This document shows, one piece after another, positions 36,298-45,363 of a stretch of DNA of 64,000 nucleotides (position 1 is the first letter of the stretch; every line of letters begins with the position of its first letter). The notes under the pieces were generated by a model. The model saw only the letters and a list, made by a program, of their open reading frames with translations, searched no databases and was not told the DNA's origin. The stretch covers positions 4,681 to 68,680 of the forward strand of contig JAADFL010000120.1 in NCBI GenBank assembly GCA_013152945.1, in the 5' to 3' direction. This DNA comes from Deltaproteobacteria bacterium (GTDB taxonomy: Bacteria > Myxococcota_A > JAADFL01). A program made the position numbers and the translations under genes.

Positions 36298-36353
36298 CCA
36301 CCAGCTTTTCAGGTCATTGAACGAAAGAAGAAAAAAGAAAGGAGTCTAATGAA

Positions 36354-38201
36354 ATGAGTTACATGAAACGAAATATTTCAAAGATGGCATTTGGCCTCTT
36401 GTTCCTGGCCTTCGGCTCCATGTCATGTTCCCCGTCCAATACGAACGAGAGTGGAAGAAAGGTGATATTCATACACATCAATGATATACATTCCCATCTC
36501 CTTGGTTTCGGCCCAAACCTTGATTACACGCCGGACACGACAAACGACGACGATACCCTGGGCGGAATAGCCAGGATAGCCACCAAGATGAAAGAGTTGC
36601 GCCAGGAGGCGGGAGATGTGCCGGTGTTGGCCATGGATTCGGGAGACTTCACCATGGGCACAATGTTCGAATTCCTATGGGGTACTAATACGCCGGAAAT
36701 GCGCTTCCTCAAGGAACTCGGGTTCGACGCCACCACGATTGGCAACCACGAGTTCGACTTCGGTCCCGGAGCCCTTGCCGATTACCTGAACAAGGCCATT
36801 GATCTCGGTTACAAGATCCCGGTAATTTCTTCCAACCTGGTATTTTCCAAAGAATCAAATGCCGACGACGGACTCGAGGCCCTGGTGAAAGACGGAGAAA
36901 TTCAGGACACAAAGATATTCACTTTGTCCAACGGCCTGAAGATTGGCGTGTTCGGCCTCCTTGGAAAGGATGCAATCGCATCGGCCCCGTTTGCAACCCC
37001 TGTGACCATTGCCGACCCAATAGAGACTGCAAAGGCCAAGGTAAAGGCCCTGAAACAAGAGGGAGCAGACATGATCGTATGCCTTTCACATTCCGGGTTA
37101 TGGGACAACCCGGCAAAGAGCGAGGACAGGATTTTAGCGGTACAGGTTCCGGATATCGATGTAATACTTTCGGGCCACTCCCATACATTGACCACCAAAC
37201 CCTTGATAGTGGGAAATACCGTGATTATACAGGAACTCTGTTACGGCCAGTACCTTGGCAGACTCGAGATGCAAGAGAGCAAGGGAAGGTTCAAGTTAGT
37301 CGAGTATGAGCCAATACTCATGGACGATTCCATCAAGGGAGATGAGGTCATTACATCCGAAGTCAACAGCCTGGTCGATGACATCGACAAAACAGTTTGG
37401 AGCAAGATGGGCTTGTCCCATGACACGCCCCTTGCAGAAACGAACTTTGATCTCAAGAGAATCGAGAAAAAAGAGAATAATCTCTATGACCTTGTGGCTG
37501 ACGCATTCCTTGCGAGTGTTTCCGCAGTCCAACAGCAGGATCCGCCGAAAGTGGCGGTCGAGGCTGAAATACGCGCAGATGTACTCAAGGGAAAAACAGG
37601 AAAGATATCTGTCATGGACGCGTTCAGGACCATGCCCCTCGGGTCCGGGCCTGACAAGAATATCGGCTATCCCCTGGTGACATTCTTCATCAATGCCAAG
37701 GAACTCAGGGCAGGCCTGGAAGTAAACGCCAGTGTGGTGGATTCCGGCCTTGCAGGGGGAAATTATTACCTCGCGGTTTCCGGTATGAGATACGAATATG
37801 ATCCCAAGGCCCCCCTTTTCAACAGGGTAAAGGCCATCTATCTCTCCAACGGCCAGGGAGGGTACGAGGACAAGCCTATCGATTTTGAAGATGAAAATAC
37901 TTTGTATAAAATTACGGCAACCTTGTATGTTGCTTCTCTAATCGGTTCGGTCACACAAATGACGGGCGGGGCCCTGGTTATCACACCCAAGGACGAAGAT
38001 GGTAAACCTGTTCAGGATCTTACCAAAAGATTGGTCGACGCAGATCCCTCGACTACCGAGGTGGAAGAATTAAAGGCATACCAGGCCTTGTTCATGTACC
38101 TCCAGTCTCAGGAAGACACGGACAATGACCAGGTGCCGGACATTCCGGATGATTACAAAAAACCTGATGGGCAGAACAGGGCAGCCCCAATCTCTCAATA
38201 A
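36354..38201 (+). CDS. 5'-nucleotidase/UshA-type metallophosphoesterase lipoprotein
   Basis: The 615-residue product has a lipobox F-G-S-M-S-C, so it is lipid-anchored. The metallophosphatase domain shows H-I-N-D-I-H-S-H-L, D-S-G-D-F, I-G-N-H-E-F-D-F-G, C-L-S-H-S-G and I-L-S-G-H-S-H-T, the full set of dinuclear metal ligands. The C-terminal 5'-nucleotidase substrate domain follows (about 350-550), with N-N-L-Y-D-L-V-A-D-A. It should hydrolyse nucleotides or UDP-sugars outside the cytoplasm. The last 80 residues are a D/E/K-rich extension. AAAGGAG precedes the start; an alternative ATG is at 36363. The glycan cluster starts 30 bases downstream. Confidence 0.9.
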   Translation: MSYMKRNISKMAFGLLFLAFGSMSCSPSNTNESGRKVIFIHINDIHSHLLGFGPNLDYTPDTTNDDDTLGGIARIATKMKELRQEAGDVPVLAMDSGDFTMGTMFEFLWGTNTPEMRFLKELGFDATTIGNHEFDFGPGALADYLNKAIDLGYKIPVISSNLVFSKESNADDGLEALVKDGEIQDTKIFTLSNGLKIGVFGLLGKDAIASAPFATPVTIADPIETAKAKVKALKQEGADMIVCLSHSGLWDNPAKSEDRILAVQVPDIDVILSGHSHTLTTKPLIVGNTVIIQELCYGQYLGRLEMQESKGRFKLVEYEPILMDDSIKGDEVITSEVNSLVDDIDKTVWSKMGLSHDTPLAETNFDLKRIEKKENNLYDLVADAFLASVSAVQQQDPPKVAVEAEIRADVLKGKTGKISVMDAFRTMPLGSGPDKNIGYPLVTFFINAKELRAGLEVNASVVDSGLAGGNYYLAVSGMRYEYDPKAPLFNRVKAIYLSNGQGGYEDKPIDFEDENTLYKITATLYVASLIGSVTQMTGGALVITPKDEDGKPVQDLTKRLVDADPSTTEVEELKAYQALFMYLQSQEDTDNDQVPDIPDDYKKPDGQNRAAPISQ

Positions 38202-38231
38202 TCATCCGGATCATCGGGAATAACCATTGTC

Positions 38232-39635
38232 TTGAAAATTTTATATGTCATACATGATTTTCTGCCCCGCCACAGAGCCGGCGTGCAGATTTATGTTTCC
38301 AGGTTGGCCAAGGCAATCCAATCCAGGGGACACCGGGCCTGGATTTTCTACACCAGGGAAGATCCGTTGATGCCGGCGTACAACTTGTCCTGGAGTAAAT
38401 ACCAGGGACTGAACCTTGCCGGGGTCCAGAGGCCCTGGGTATCAAGCTTTGAAAAAACATGGCACGATACAAGAATGAATGAAGTCTTCATCCGGGTTCT
38501 GGACAGGGTAAAACCCGAACTGGTACATATACATCACTTGCAGCATCATTCCATGGGATATGTTAAAATAGCCAGGTCGAGACACGTGCCTGTTGTAATC
38601 ACGCTACACGACTATTACATGCTTTGTCCTTCTCCCACAGGAGGCCAGCTTTTCAATTACACAGGAAAAGCATGTCCGGGCCCGACGCTCGATGCATGTG
38701 CGACCTGTCTTTCAGGCAGCCCGGGTTCGCAGGGCTCTCTCTTTTCCGTTCTTGCCTCCAAGTTCTTCGGCCTGGCTGAAAAAGTGTCTTTCGGAGTATG
38801 GCCTGAAATAATCGAGAGGGGGCCTTTGAAGAAACTCACCTTTACCATGAGAAAACAAGTCATAACATCCCGCCGCTTAGCCGATGTAACCCAAAAACAG
38901 GTATACAGCCGAATGACAGGAGCAAGAGCCGCAGTACGCAATGCGAGCATATTGATAGCCCCGTCCAGGCACATGAAAAGAAAGGCCATAAACATGAAGC
39001 TGGTCAGGGCAAGGCGCATACTACAAATGCCGTACGGTTTTCCCGTGGTTTCGGAAAGGATGTCCAGGCAGGTACAGGCCGGCGGTGAGCTGAAAATTCT
39101 GTTTATAGGCACATATACCAGGTACAAGGCGCCTCACATCCTGGTTGAAGCAGCCAATAGATTGGCCCATCCAAGGCTGAAGATAAGGATGTTCGGCAAT
39201 CAAAGAGTGGATCCCGGGTACGTCATGGAATTGGAAAGCAAGAAAAAAGGAAACCCGGGAATAGAAATCCTTGGTGAGCTGAAATCCGCAAGAGAAGTAT
39301 ACAAGGCAATGGCATGGGCCGACCTGCTCGTGGTTCCGTCGACCTGGGAAGAGAATTGGCCCCTTGTCATAGGCGAGGCCTTTTCATCAGGCTTGCCTGT
39401 TGCTGCTTCCAACATCGGCGGTTTGAGGGAACTCTTGAAAAACGGCAGGTACGGCCCGTTGTTCAGGCCCGGCTCGGCAACACATCTCGCAGCAACCTTG
39501 AAAAGTTTTCTGGATCACCCTGAAAAGATTTCAAGGCTGTCTTCGAATTTACCCATGCCCTTGAGCATTACAAGGGACTGCACCGACCATCTCAACCTGT
39601 ATAGACGCTTGATTTCCCGGCATGCAAATTGCTAA
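38232..39635 (+). CDS. GT4-family glycosyltransferase
   Basis: The 467-residue enzyme starts with a GT-B fold strand I-L-Y-V-I-H-D-F-L-P-R-H-R-A-G-V-Q and has V-H-I-H-H-L-Q in the N-domain. The C-domain carries I-G-T-Y-T-R-Y-K-A and the retaining GT4 acid motif E-N-W-P-L-V-I-G-E-A. An insert with C-P-G-P-T-L-D-A-C-A-T-C may bind metal, as in some GT4 enzymes with a C-x-x-C knuckle. Only a TTG (38232) is available as start. Its stop overlaps the next start (TAATG). Confidence 0.85.
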   Translation: MKILYVIHDFLPRHRAGVQIYVSRLAKAIQSRGHRAWIFYTREDPLMPAYNLSWSKYQGLNLAGVQRPWVSSFEKTWHDTRMNEVFIRVLDRVKPELVHIHHLQHHSMGYVKIARSRHVPVVITLHDYYMLCPSPTGGQLFNYTGKACPGPTLDACATCLSGSPGSQGSLFSVLASKFFGLAEKVSFGVWPEIIERGPLKKLTFTMRKQVITSRRLADVTQKQVYSRMTGARAAVRNASILIAPSRHMKRKAINMKLVRARRILQMPYGFPVVSERMSRQVQAGGELKILFIGTYTRYKAPHILVEAANRLAHPRLKIRMFGNQRVDPGYVMELESKKKGNPGIEILGELKSAREVYKAMAWADLLVVPSTWEENWPLVIGEAFSSGLPVAASNIGGLRELLKNGRYGPLFRPGSATHLAATLKSFLDHPEKISRLSSNLPMPLSITRDCTDHLNLYRRLISRHANC

Positions 39636-40579
39636 TGCAAGAGAAACGACAAGAGGAACAGGAAAACTTGAAGCTTGACAAAAAAATATTAGCCATGGTC
39701 ATAAGCCATGGAAGGCCTGATTCTTTGAAACGCTGTATCCAGGGTTTGCATCTTTCAAATACAAGACCTGATTGGCTCTATATACTTGACAATGGAATTG
39801 GGAGCAGAGAACAGGATCTGTCCGGTCTATATCCAGGCCCCATCAAACCCGTTGAAATCCGGTCGAAAGAAAACCTTGGGTTTGCAGGTGGCGTTAATTA
39901 CCTTCTCGGCCATGTTAAAAAGCTCTCATGGGACTTTCTGTTCCTCTTGAATGATGACGCGGTAGTGCACGAAGGTTGCCTCGGGTCTCTTGTTGAAACA
40001 ACAGTAAACCTTGGCCACGAAGCTATACTCGGTCCCCTGGTCCGTGAACTGGAAAGGCCCTGGAAAATAGAGTCGTCAGGCATTGCAGTAAACAACAAGA
40101 CATTCAGGATCCGCCAGTTACACGAAATGCCGGAAAAGAAAATAGTGTCCAGAGCCGCTGTTTCAGGATGTTCAATGTTTATTCCCAGATCCATCATAGA
40201 AAAGCTGGGCGGCTTTGATTCAAAATATTTCATGTACTTCGAAGACATCGACTTTTGCCTGAAAGCCAGCAGGGCCGGTATTGAAATCCTGGTTTCAAGG
40301 GATGCCCAGGTGTTTCACGAAGGCGGGAGACTGGGTGGGCCGAAAAAAGTATACTATTCGACAAGAAACCAACTGCGCCTGGCCAAAAGGAACATGGATG
40401 GTACCGGGTTCATATTTGCAGCGCCCTTCATACTTGCCTTTAACCTTGCAGCTTCATTGAGGCGTAAACAAAGGCACGCAGGCGGGGCAGGCAATGGGGC
40501 GCTACATTCGAGGCTTACCGCTTTTTTTCATGGAGCGGCCGATGGATTGAAAGGTCTTACGGGCAGGGGGGAATGGTGA
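39635..40579 (+). CDS. GT2-family glycosyltransferase
   Basis: ATG 39635 shares its A with the TAA of the previous gene. The 314-residue protein has the GT-A fold pattern of rhamnosyl/galactofuranosyl-type GT2: Y-I-L-D-N-G-I-G, N-L-G-F-A-G-G-V-N, D-D-A-V as the metal motif, and S-G-C-S-M-F-I-P-R. A short hydrophobic segment (F-I-F-A-A-P-F-I-L-A-F-N-L-A) near the C-terminus may touch the membrane. Its stop overlaps the next ATG (TGATG). Confidence 0.87.
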   Translation: MQEKRQEEQENLKLDKKILAMVISHGRPDSLKRCIQGLHLSNTRPDWLYILDNGIGSREQDLSGLYPGPIKPVEIRSKENLGFAGGVNYLLGHVKKLSWDFLFLLNDDAVVHEGCLGSLVETTVNLGHEAILGPLVRELERPWKIESSGIAVNNKTFRIRQLHEMPEKKIVSRAAVSGCSMFIPRSIIEKLGGFDSKYFMYFEDIDFCLKASRAGIEILVSRDAQVFHEGGRLGGPKKVYYSTRNQLRLAKRNMDGTGFIFAAPFILAFNLAASLRRKQRHAGGAGNGALHSRLTAFFHGAADGLKGLTGRGEW

Positions 40580-41301
40580 TGACCGGGTCAAAACAGGTGC
40601 TTGTTGTCATCCCTGCCCTGAACGAGGCACCAAGGATCGGGAAAGTCATAGAAGCGGTTAAAAAAAACCTGGAACATGCCCGTATCCTCGTGGTCGACGA
40701 TTTTTCCAGGGACAATACCAAGCAAATCGCCGAAGATACAGGTGCAATGGTGCTGCGCCATCCATTTCACCTGGGTTACGGCGCTACCTTGCAAACAGGT
40801 TACAAGTACGCATTACAACAAGGTTATACAGGCCTGGTTCAGCTCGATGCGGATGGTCAGCATGTTGCAGCCTATCTGCCCCGATTGCTTGGCCCGGTCA
40901 AGAGAGGGGAGGCTGACGTGGTCCTGGGCTCCAGGTACGCCGGGGTAGGACATTACGAGGGGCCCTTATTCAAAAAGATCGGCTCTCTTCTATTTGCCCG
41001 GCTTGCGTCCCTGCTGGCAAGACAACGGATAACAGATCCTACGTCAGGTTTCAGGGCACTGTCCAAAAAGGCGATCGCCATATGCTGCGCGGATTCCTTT
41101 CCAACGGATTTTCCCGATGCAGACACCCTGGTACACCTGAAACGTGCGGGCCTGACCATAATGGAGATTGGTGTAGAGATGAGGGCAAGTCCTGACAAGC
41201 CTTCCATGCACCATGGATTGTCACAAGTTTATTATGTTTACAAGATGTTCCTCTCGACCCTGGTCGTCATGACCAGGGGTAGGGCGAAAAAGGAGAATTG
41301 A
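40579..41301 (+). CDS. GT2 glycosyltransferase, DPM1/GtrB-like
   Basis: The 240-residue product has V-V-D-D-F-S-R-D-N-T, H-L-G-Y-G-A-T-L-Q-T-G and L-D-A-D-G-Q-H, the pattern of enzymes that put a sugar on a polyprenyl phosphate. No C-terminal TM pair is present; the following DUF2304 membrane protein may supply the anchor, a pairing seen in other polysaccharide loci. The ATG overlaps the preceding stop. Confidence 0.9.
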   Translation: MTGSKQVLVVIPALNEAPRIGKVIEAVKKNLEHARILVVDDFSRDNTKQIAEDTGAMVLRHPFHLGYGATLQTGYKYALQQGYTGLVQLDADGQHVAAYLPRLLGPVKRGEADVVLGSRYAGVGHYEGPLFKKIGSLLFARLASLLARQRITDPTSGFRALSKKAIAICCADSFPTDFPDADTLVHLKRAGLTIMEIGVEMRASPDKPSMHHGLSQVYYVYKMFLSTLVVMTRGRAKKEN

Positions 41302-41303
41302 AA

Positions 41304-41657
41304 ATGCCTCTTGTCCAGCGTGTGATGGCACTCGCCATCGGGGTCGGACTCATGCTCCTGGTCGTAGATTTGGTAAGGAGAAGGAAGCTCAAGGAGGAAT
41401 ATTCCGTATTGTGGTTGCTCCTGGGGTTTACCGTCCTCATACTTGCAGCATGGTTTCCGCTTGTAAGATTTCTGGGAGGATTTCTGCACGCCTCGACTAC
41501 TGCGACCATACTCTTTTTCGGCATGATTTTTCTTGTGTTTATCGCACTTCATTACTCGGTCAAGATCTCCAAACTGACCCAACAAGTCAAGGAGCTGGCC
41601 CAGGAAGTAACATTGCTCAAGGCTGAAATCAGCAAGCACGGGAGATCAAACGGTTGA
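41304..41657 (+). CDS. DUF2304 membrane protein
   Basis: ATG 41304 has AAGGAG upstream. The 117-residue product has two to three TM helices, the DUF2304 motif V-R-R-R-K-L-K-E-E-Y-S-V-L-W-L between the first two, and a C-terminal coiled coil. It is the usual partner of DPM1-like transferases. Its stop overlaps the next TTG start (TTGA). Confidence 0.88.
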   Translation: MPLVQRVMALAIGVGLMLLVVDLVRRRKLKEEYSVLWLLLGFTVLILAAWFPLVRFLGGFLHASTTATILFFGMIFLVFIALHYSVKISKLTQQVKELAQEVTLLKAEISKHGRSNG

Positions 41658-42667
41658 AAAGGTCCTGCTCCGCAATAGTGGTCAACTGGAATTCCGGGCA
41701 TGACCTTGCAGACTGCCTGGACTCGTTGCTCGCCCAAAACAGACCCTTTGATGAAATAATCGTGGTGGACAACGGATCTACGGACGGATCTGATCGTGCG
41801 GCAATGGAAAAGGGCATCAGCTTTTACAAGTTACAACACAATCAGGGCTTTGCATCCGCGGCAAACCTGGGCGCAACCAAGGCTGAAAGCGCTTTTTTGG
41901 CATTTATCAATCCTGATGTTGTCTTGGATCCATACTGGCTGGAACATATGCTGGATCCATTCGACAAGTTTGGAAAAATCGGCCAGGCAGGTGGAAAGGT
42001 ACTTTTTGAAGATGCTCCTTATAAAGTTGAAAACACCGGTCACCTGATGTTCTTCGACGGCCTAAACAGGGCCAGGAGCAGGGGAAGGAGAGATCTCAAT
42101 GTTATTGACGAGCTTGGGCCGCCGTTCTTCCCGAGCGGGTGTGCCGCTGTTTACTTGAAAAAGGCATTTGATGCTGCAAATGGTTTTTGTGAAGAGATGT
42201 TTGCCTTTGGAGAAGATGCGGATCTTGGGATCAGACTGAGGATGATGGGATATGACTGCGCCTATGTTCCAAAGGCTATTTCCAGGCACAAGCTGTCCAA
42301 TTCAGCCGGCAGATGGTCGGAAAATAAAGCCTACCTGGTGGAAAGAAATAGGATCTGGGTGCTCACAAGGACATTTCCCTTGGCGGCATTTATTTTCAGT
42401 CCAACATTCACCACATTCAGGCATATACTCCAGTTAATCGCAATTTTGAAAGGAAGGGGCGCACCCGCAAGGTTCGTGGATTCAAGTGGAGCCTATGAAC
42501 TGGCCAAAACAGCACTTCGCGCATACAGGGATGCCCTTGCAGGTCTGCCCGGGCAAATAGTCAAAAGAAGGGAATTCCGCAGGTCCCGGCCATGGCCTGA
42601 CCTGGAATTCTATAGGTGGCTGATACAGTACAGAGCCGATCCTGTGGACCTTGCAATGGGAGAATGA
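41654..42667 (+). CDS. GT2-family glycosyltransferase
   Basis: The 337-residue enzyme starts at TTG 41654, overlapping the DUF2304 stop. It shows V-V-N-W-N-S-G, V-V-D-N-G-S-T-D-G-S, N-Q-G-F-A-S-A-A-N and N-P-D-V-V as the metal region, then F-P-S-G-C-A-A-V-Y and F-G-E-D-A-D-L-G-I-R-L, typical of WbbL-like rhamnosyltransferases. A hydrophobic segment (A-A-F-I-F-S-P-T-F) is near residue 245. Confidence 0.88.
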   Translation: MKRSCSAIVVNWNSGHDLADCLDSLLAQNRPFDEIIVVDNGSTDGSDRAAMEKGISFYKLQHNQGFASAANLGATKAESAFLAFINPDVVLDPYWLEHMLDPFDKFGKIGQAGGKVLFEDAPYKVENTGHLMFFDGLNRARSRGRRDLNVIDELGPPFFPSGCAAVYLKKAFDAANGFCEEMFAFGEDADLGIRLRMMGYDCAYVPKAISRHKLSNSAGRWSENKAYLVERNRIWVLTRTFPLAAFIFSPTFTTFRHILQLIAILKGRGAPARFVDSSGAYELAKTALRAYRDALAGLPGQIVKRREFRRSRPWPDLEFYRWLIQYRADPVDLAMGE

Positions 42668-42670
42668 GCG

Positions 42671-44038
42671 TTGAGATTACTCCTTGTCAACCCGCCGCTT
42701 CCTTCGGGGCTTTCCTCGAATTTCTTGCTCCCGCCCTTGGGGCTTGCGTACCTTGCATCTGTTGCATCGAGCAGCGGACATGAGGTATCTATTCTGGATT
42801 GCCCTGCTCTTGGAATCGAAATGGATGATCTTGCCGGCCATGTTCAACCAGGCGGTTTTGACATAATAGGCCTGACCGGAACATTTCAACAGGCAAAGGA
42901 GGTAGCTGATGCTGCGCAAATCCTCGGTGCAAAATCCAAGTTCCTTATTGCAGGCGGGCCGTACGCCACGTCCGCACCGGAAGATTTCTTTTCCAGGGTG
43001 AGCAAGGTCGACCTGTTGGTGCGCGGTGAGGCTGAAGATCTTTTACCTGAACTCATGTCCACATTGGAAAGGGGAGACGATCCATCAAATCTGGACGGTG
43101 TAGCCCTTCCAAACAGGCCGGCCGCCATCAGGCGGCCGGGGCCAAACCCGGACAGGCTGCCCAGGCCTGCAAGGTGGATGTTGCCATGGAAAAATTACAG
43201 GCATCCCCTGGCCGAATCCAAGCCCATTGCGACCATGATTACATCAAGGGGATGCAGCCATGCATGCACGTTCTGCGACAGGTCTGTTACCGGCAACAGG
43301 TGGAGAGCCAGGGAACCCGATGACGTAGTGGACGAGATGCTCGAGCTTGTTGCAGCAGGTTACCGGCAAACAATAATTTATGACGACGATTTCCTGGCCG
43401 ACCCGGAAAGGGCCGCCAAGATCTGTGAAGGCCTGTGCATGGCAGGCTCACCCATATCCTGGTCCTGCGAGGCAAGACCGGAGAAGCGCGATAAGGCTCT
43501 GTACAAATTTTTGAAAAGGGCCGGGTGCAGACAAATAGCTTTTGGCGTCGACGCTGGAACGCAGACCGGGCTCGACGAGCTGAAAAAGGGCCTGGATGTG
43601 AACGAGATAGAGATAGAGTTCAGACATGCAAAAGAGTCGAACCTGGATATCCTCGCGTACTTCATAATAGGCTTGGAGAGCGAACCGCCCTTACGACTCG
43701 ATTGCCTGAAATACGCATTGAAACTCGATCCTGACTTTGCCCAGTTCTCTGTCCTGGAGGCATATCCCGGAAGCTCGCTTTGGAGAAAATGGCGCGGAAT
43801 GGAAAGAGACGTTGAACAAAAAGCCGTGCTTGGGCCGGCTGACCTGGGACCAGGAAGAAAAAACGTTTATTATCCTGCAAACGTACTGAAAAAGGCGCTG
43901 AAAAGGTCGTACATCGGCTTCTATGCAAGACCTGGTTACATGCTCAGGCGGATGGCAGGAGTTTCCAGCCTTGTACAGCTTTCAGGTCTTGTACAAGCCG
44001 CCGAAAGGCTCGCTTCCTGGTCACTTGGACTCAAATGA
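42671..44038 (+). CDS. B12-binding-domain radical SAM protein
   Basis: The 455-residue product has an N-terminal Rossmann-like B12-binding-type domain (L-L-L-V-N-P-P-L-P) that lacks the D-x-H-x-x-G cobalt-ligand motif. The radical SAM core has the 4Fe-4S Cys in R-G-C-S-H-A-C-T-F-C (C-x3-C-x2-C). Relatives modify lipids, hopanoids or sugars. TTG 42671 has GGGAG 8 bases upstream. Lying inside a glycosyltransferase chain, it may modify a sugar or lipid carrier (inference). Its TGA overlaps the next ATG. Confidence 0.88.
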   Translation: MRLLLVNPPLPSGLSSNFLLPPLGLAYLASVASSSGHEVSILDCPALGIEMDDLAGHVQPGGFDIIGLTGTFQQAKEVADAAQILGAKSKFLIAGGPYATSAPEDFFSRVSKVDLLVRGEAEDLLPELMSTLERGDDPSNLDGVALPNRPAAIRRPGPNPDRLPRPARWMLPWKNYRHPLAESKPIATMITSRGCSHACTFCDRSVTGNRWRAREPDDVVDEMLELVAAGYRQTIIYDDDFLADPERAAKICEGLCMAGSPISWSCEARPEKRDKALYKFLKRAGCRQIAFGVDAGTQTGLDELKKGLDVNEIEIEFRHAKESNLDILAYFIIGLESEPPLRLDCLKYALKLDPDFAQFSVLEAYPGSSLWRKWRGMERDVEQKAVLGPADLGPGRKNVYYPANVLKKALKRSYIGFYARPGYMLRRMAGVSSLVQLSGLVQAAERLASWSLGLK

Positions 44039-45234
44039 AAAAGAAAACGCCGGGATTGCTGCACGTGGTGCCGTACTTTGATGGTGCGGATGCATACGGC
44101 GGAATCCCAAGGGTGGCGGCCGGCCAGGTATGGGAACTCTCGAATCGCGGATACGAGGTGACAGTTTGCACAACAGATGCAAGGGACGCCGACAGGAGAC
44201 ACCCTGCCTCTAAAAAGAGCATCATGTACAACAAGAGCAAGGTCCACTATTTCAAAAACATGAGCAACGGACTTGCCTACAGGCAAATCTTTCTGCCTCT
44301 AAAGGGCCTTGCCTGGCTATGGGACAATGTCTGCAATTTTGATGTGGTTCACCTGCACGGCTACAGGAATCTTTTAAACGAGGTGGCTGCGACTGCTGCA
44401 AGGAAACACAGGATTCCTTATGTAATACAGGCCAACGGAACCGTCCCAAGAATCGAGCGAAAAAAAACCGTAAAGTTGCTGTATGACCTGGTGATTGCAA
44501 GAAAAACCATGCAGGGATGCAGTATGGCAATAGCTGTTTCCGAAGCTGAAAGGTCACAATATGTGCAGGCAGGCCTGGACCCTGCCCGTGTTGCGCTGGT
44601 GCCGAACGGTCTTGACCCGGCAGAGTTCAAAGACCTTCCGTCCAGGTCCGAGTCCAGGAGGAAACTCGGCATAGGCCCTGGAGAAAAAATTATTGCATTC
44701 CTTGGCAAGGCAACTCCAAGAAAAGGCATTGATACACTTGTAAAGGCTGTTTCAAGTCTGAAACCGGATTACGGTTTGAGGCTCGTAATCAGTGGAAGCG
44801 ACATGGGAGGCGTAAAACCTGCGCTTCAGTTGGCTGCACGGCTTGGTATCGAAAGCAGGATTGCCATGCTGGGCCCGGTGGAAGGAAAGGAACGCTTGTC
44901 ATTGCTTGTAGCTGCTGATGTCAGCGTGTACGCGGGCCGGGATGAAATTTTCGGCATTTCAGCCTTCGAGTCGATAATGTGCGGCACGCCTGTAATCGTT
45001 GCTTCCGACTCTGGGTGTGGCGAATGGGCCAAAAAGACAGGCTGCCCGTGGCTAATACGGCCAGGGGATGCGGTAGCATTGGCTGAATGGATCGAACGTA
45101 TTCTGGGCGAGCCTTCCAAGGCCGGTTCGACAGTGAGGCTTGCCCGTGAATTCGTCAAGAGGGAACTTTCCTGGGGACAGGTGACGGATTCTCTGGAAAA
45201 GGTGTACATAAAGGCGCTTGAAATCGTTGCCTGA
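44035..45234 (+). CDS. GT4-family glycosyltransferase
   Basis: The 399-residue GT-B enzyme has Y-F-D-G-A-D-A-Y-G-G-I-P-R-V at the acceptor loop, V-V-H-L-H-G-Y, N-G-L-D-P-A-E-F, F-L-G-K-A-T-P-R-K-G-I-D and the acid motif E-I-F-G-I-S-A-F-E-S. It is the last of seven coupled genes; the ATG overlaps the radical SAM stop. No flippase or polymerase gene is in the cluster, so those must lie elsewhere. Confidence 0.9.
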   Translation: MKKKTPGLLHVVPYFDGADAYGGIPRVAAGQVWELSNRGYEVTVCTTDARDADRRHPASKKSIMYNKSKVHYFKNMSNGLAYRQIFLPLKGLAWLWDNVCNFDVVHLHGYRNLLNEVAATAARKHRIPYVIQANGTVPRIERKKTVKLLYDLVIARKTMQGCSMAIAVSEAERSQYVQAGLDPARVALVPNGLDPAEFKDLPSRSESRRKLGIGPGEKIIAFLGKATPRKGIDTLVKAVSSLKPDYGLRLVISGSDMGGVKPALQLAARLGIESRIAMLGPVEGKERLSLLVAADVSVYAGRDEIFGISAFESIMCGTPVIVASDSGCGEWAKKTGCPWLIRPGDAVALAEWIERILGEPSKAGSTVRLAREFVKRELSWGQVTDSLEKVYIKALEIVA

Positions 45235-45363
45235 TAATACCGTCAGTACCAAGTTTTTTAGTGTTCAGCTTTCAAGATTGTTTTGTACGCACGTGTAATT
45301 TCTTGTTCGAGGACAGGATGTTGTTTTTCTTGCAACGAAATAATATCAGGGCAAGTATTCCTC

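Larger units (their letters stand above)
35812..36353. other. Long intergenic region with repeats, no supported gene
   Basis: This 542-base spacer separates the divergent TPR and nucleotidase genes. ORFs of about 80-115 codons exist on both strands, but none has a ribosome site and their composition follows the GC-rich sequence, so none is called. It holds a 7-bp inverted repeat (35925-35951), a 14-bp tandem repeat (36127-36165) and a candidate promoter (36269-36297). Confidence 0.6.
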
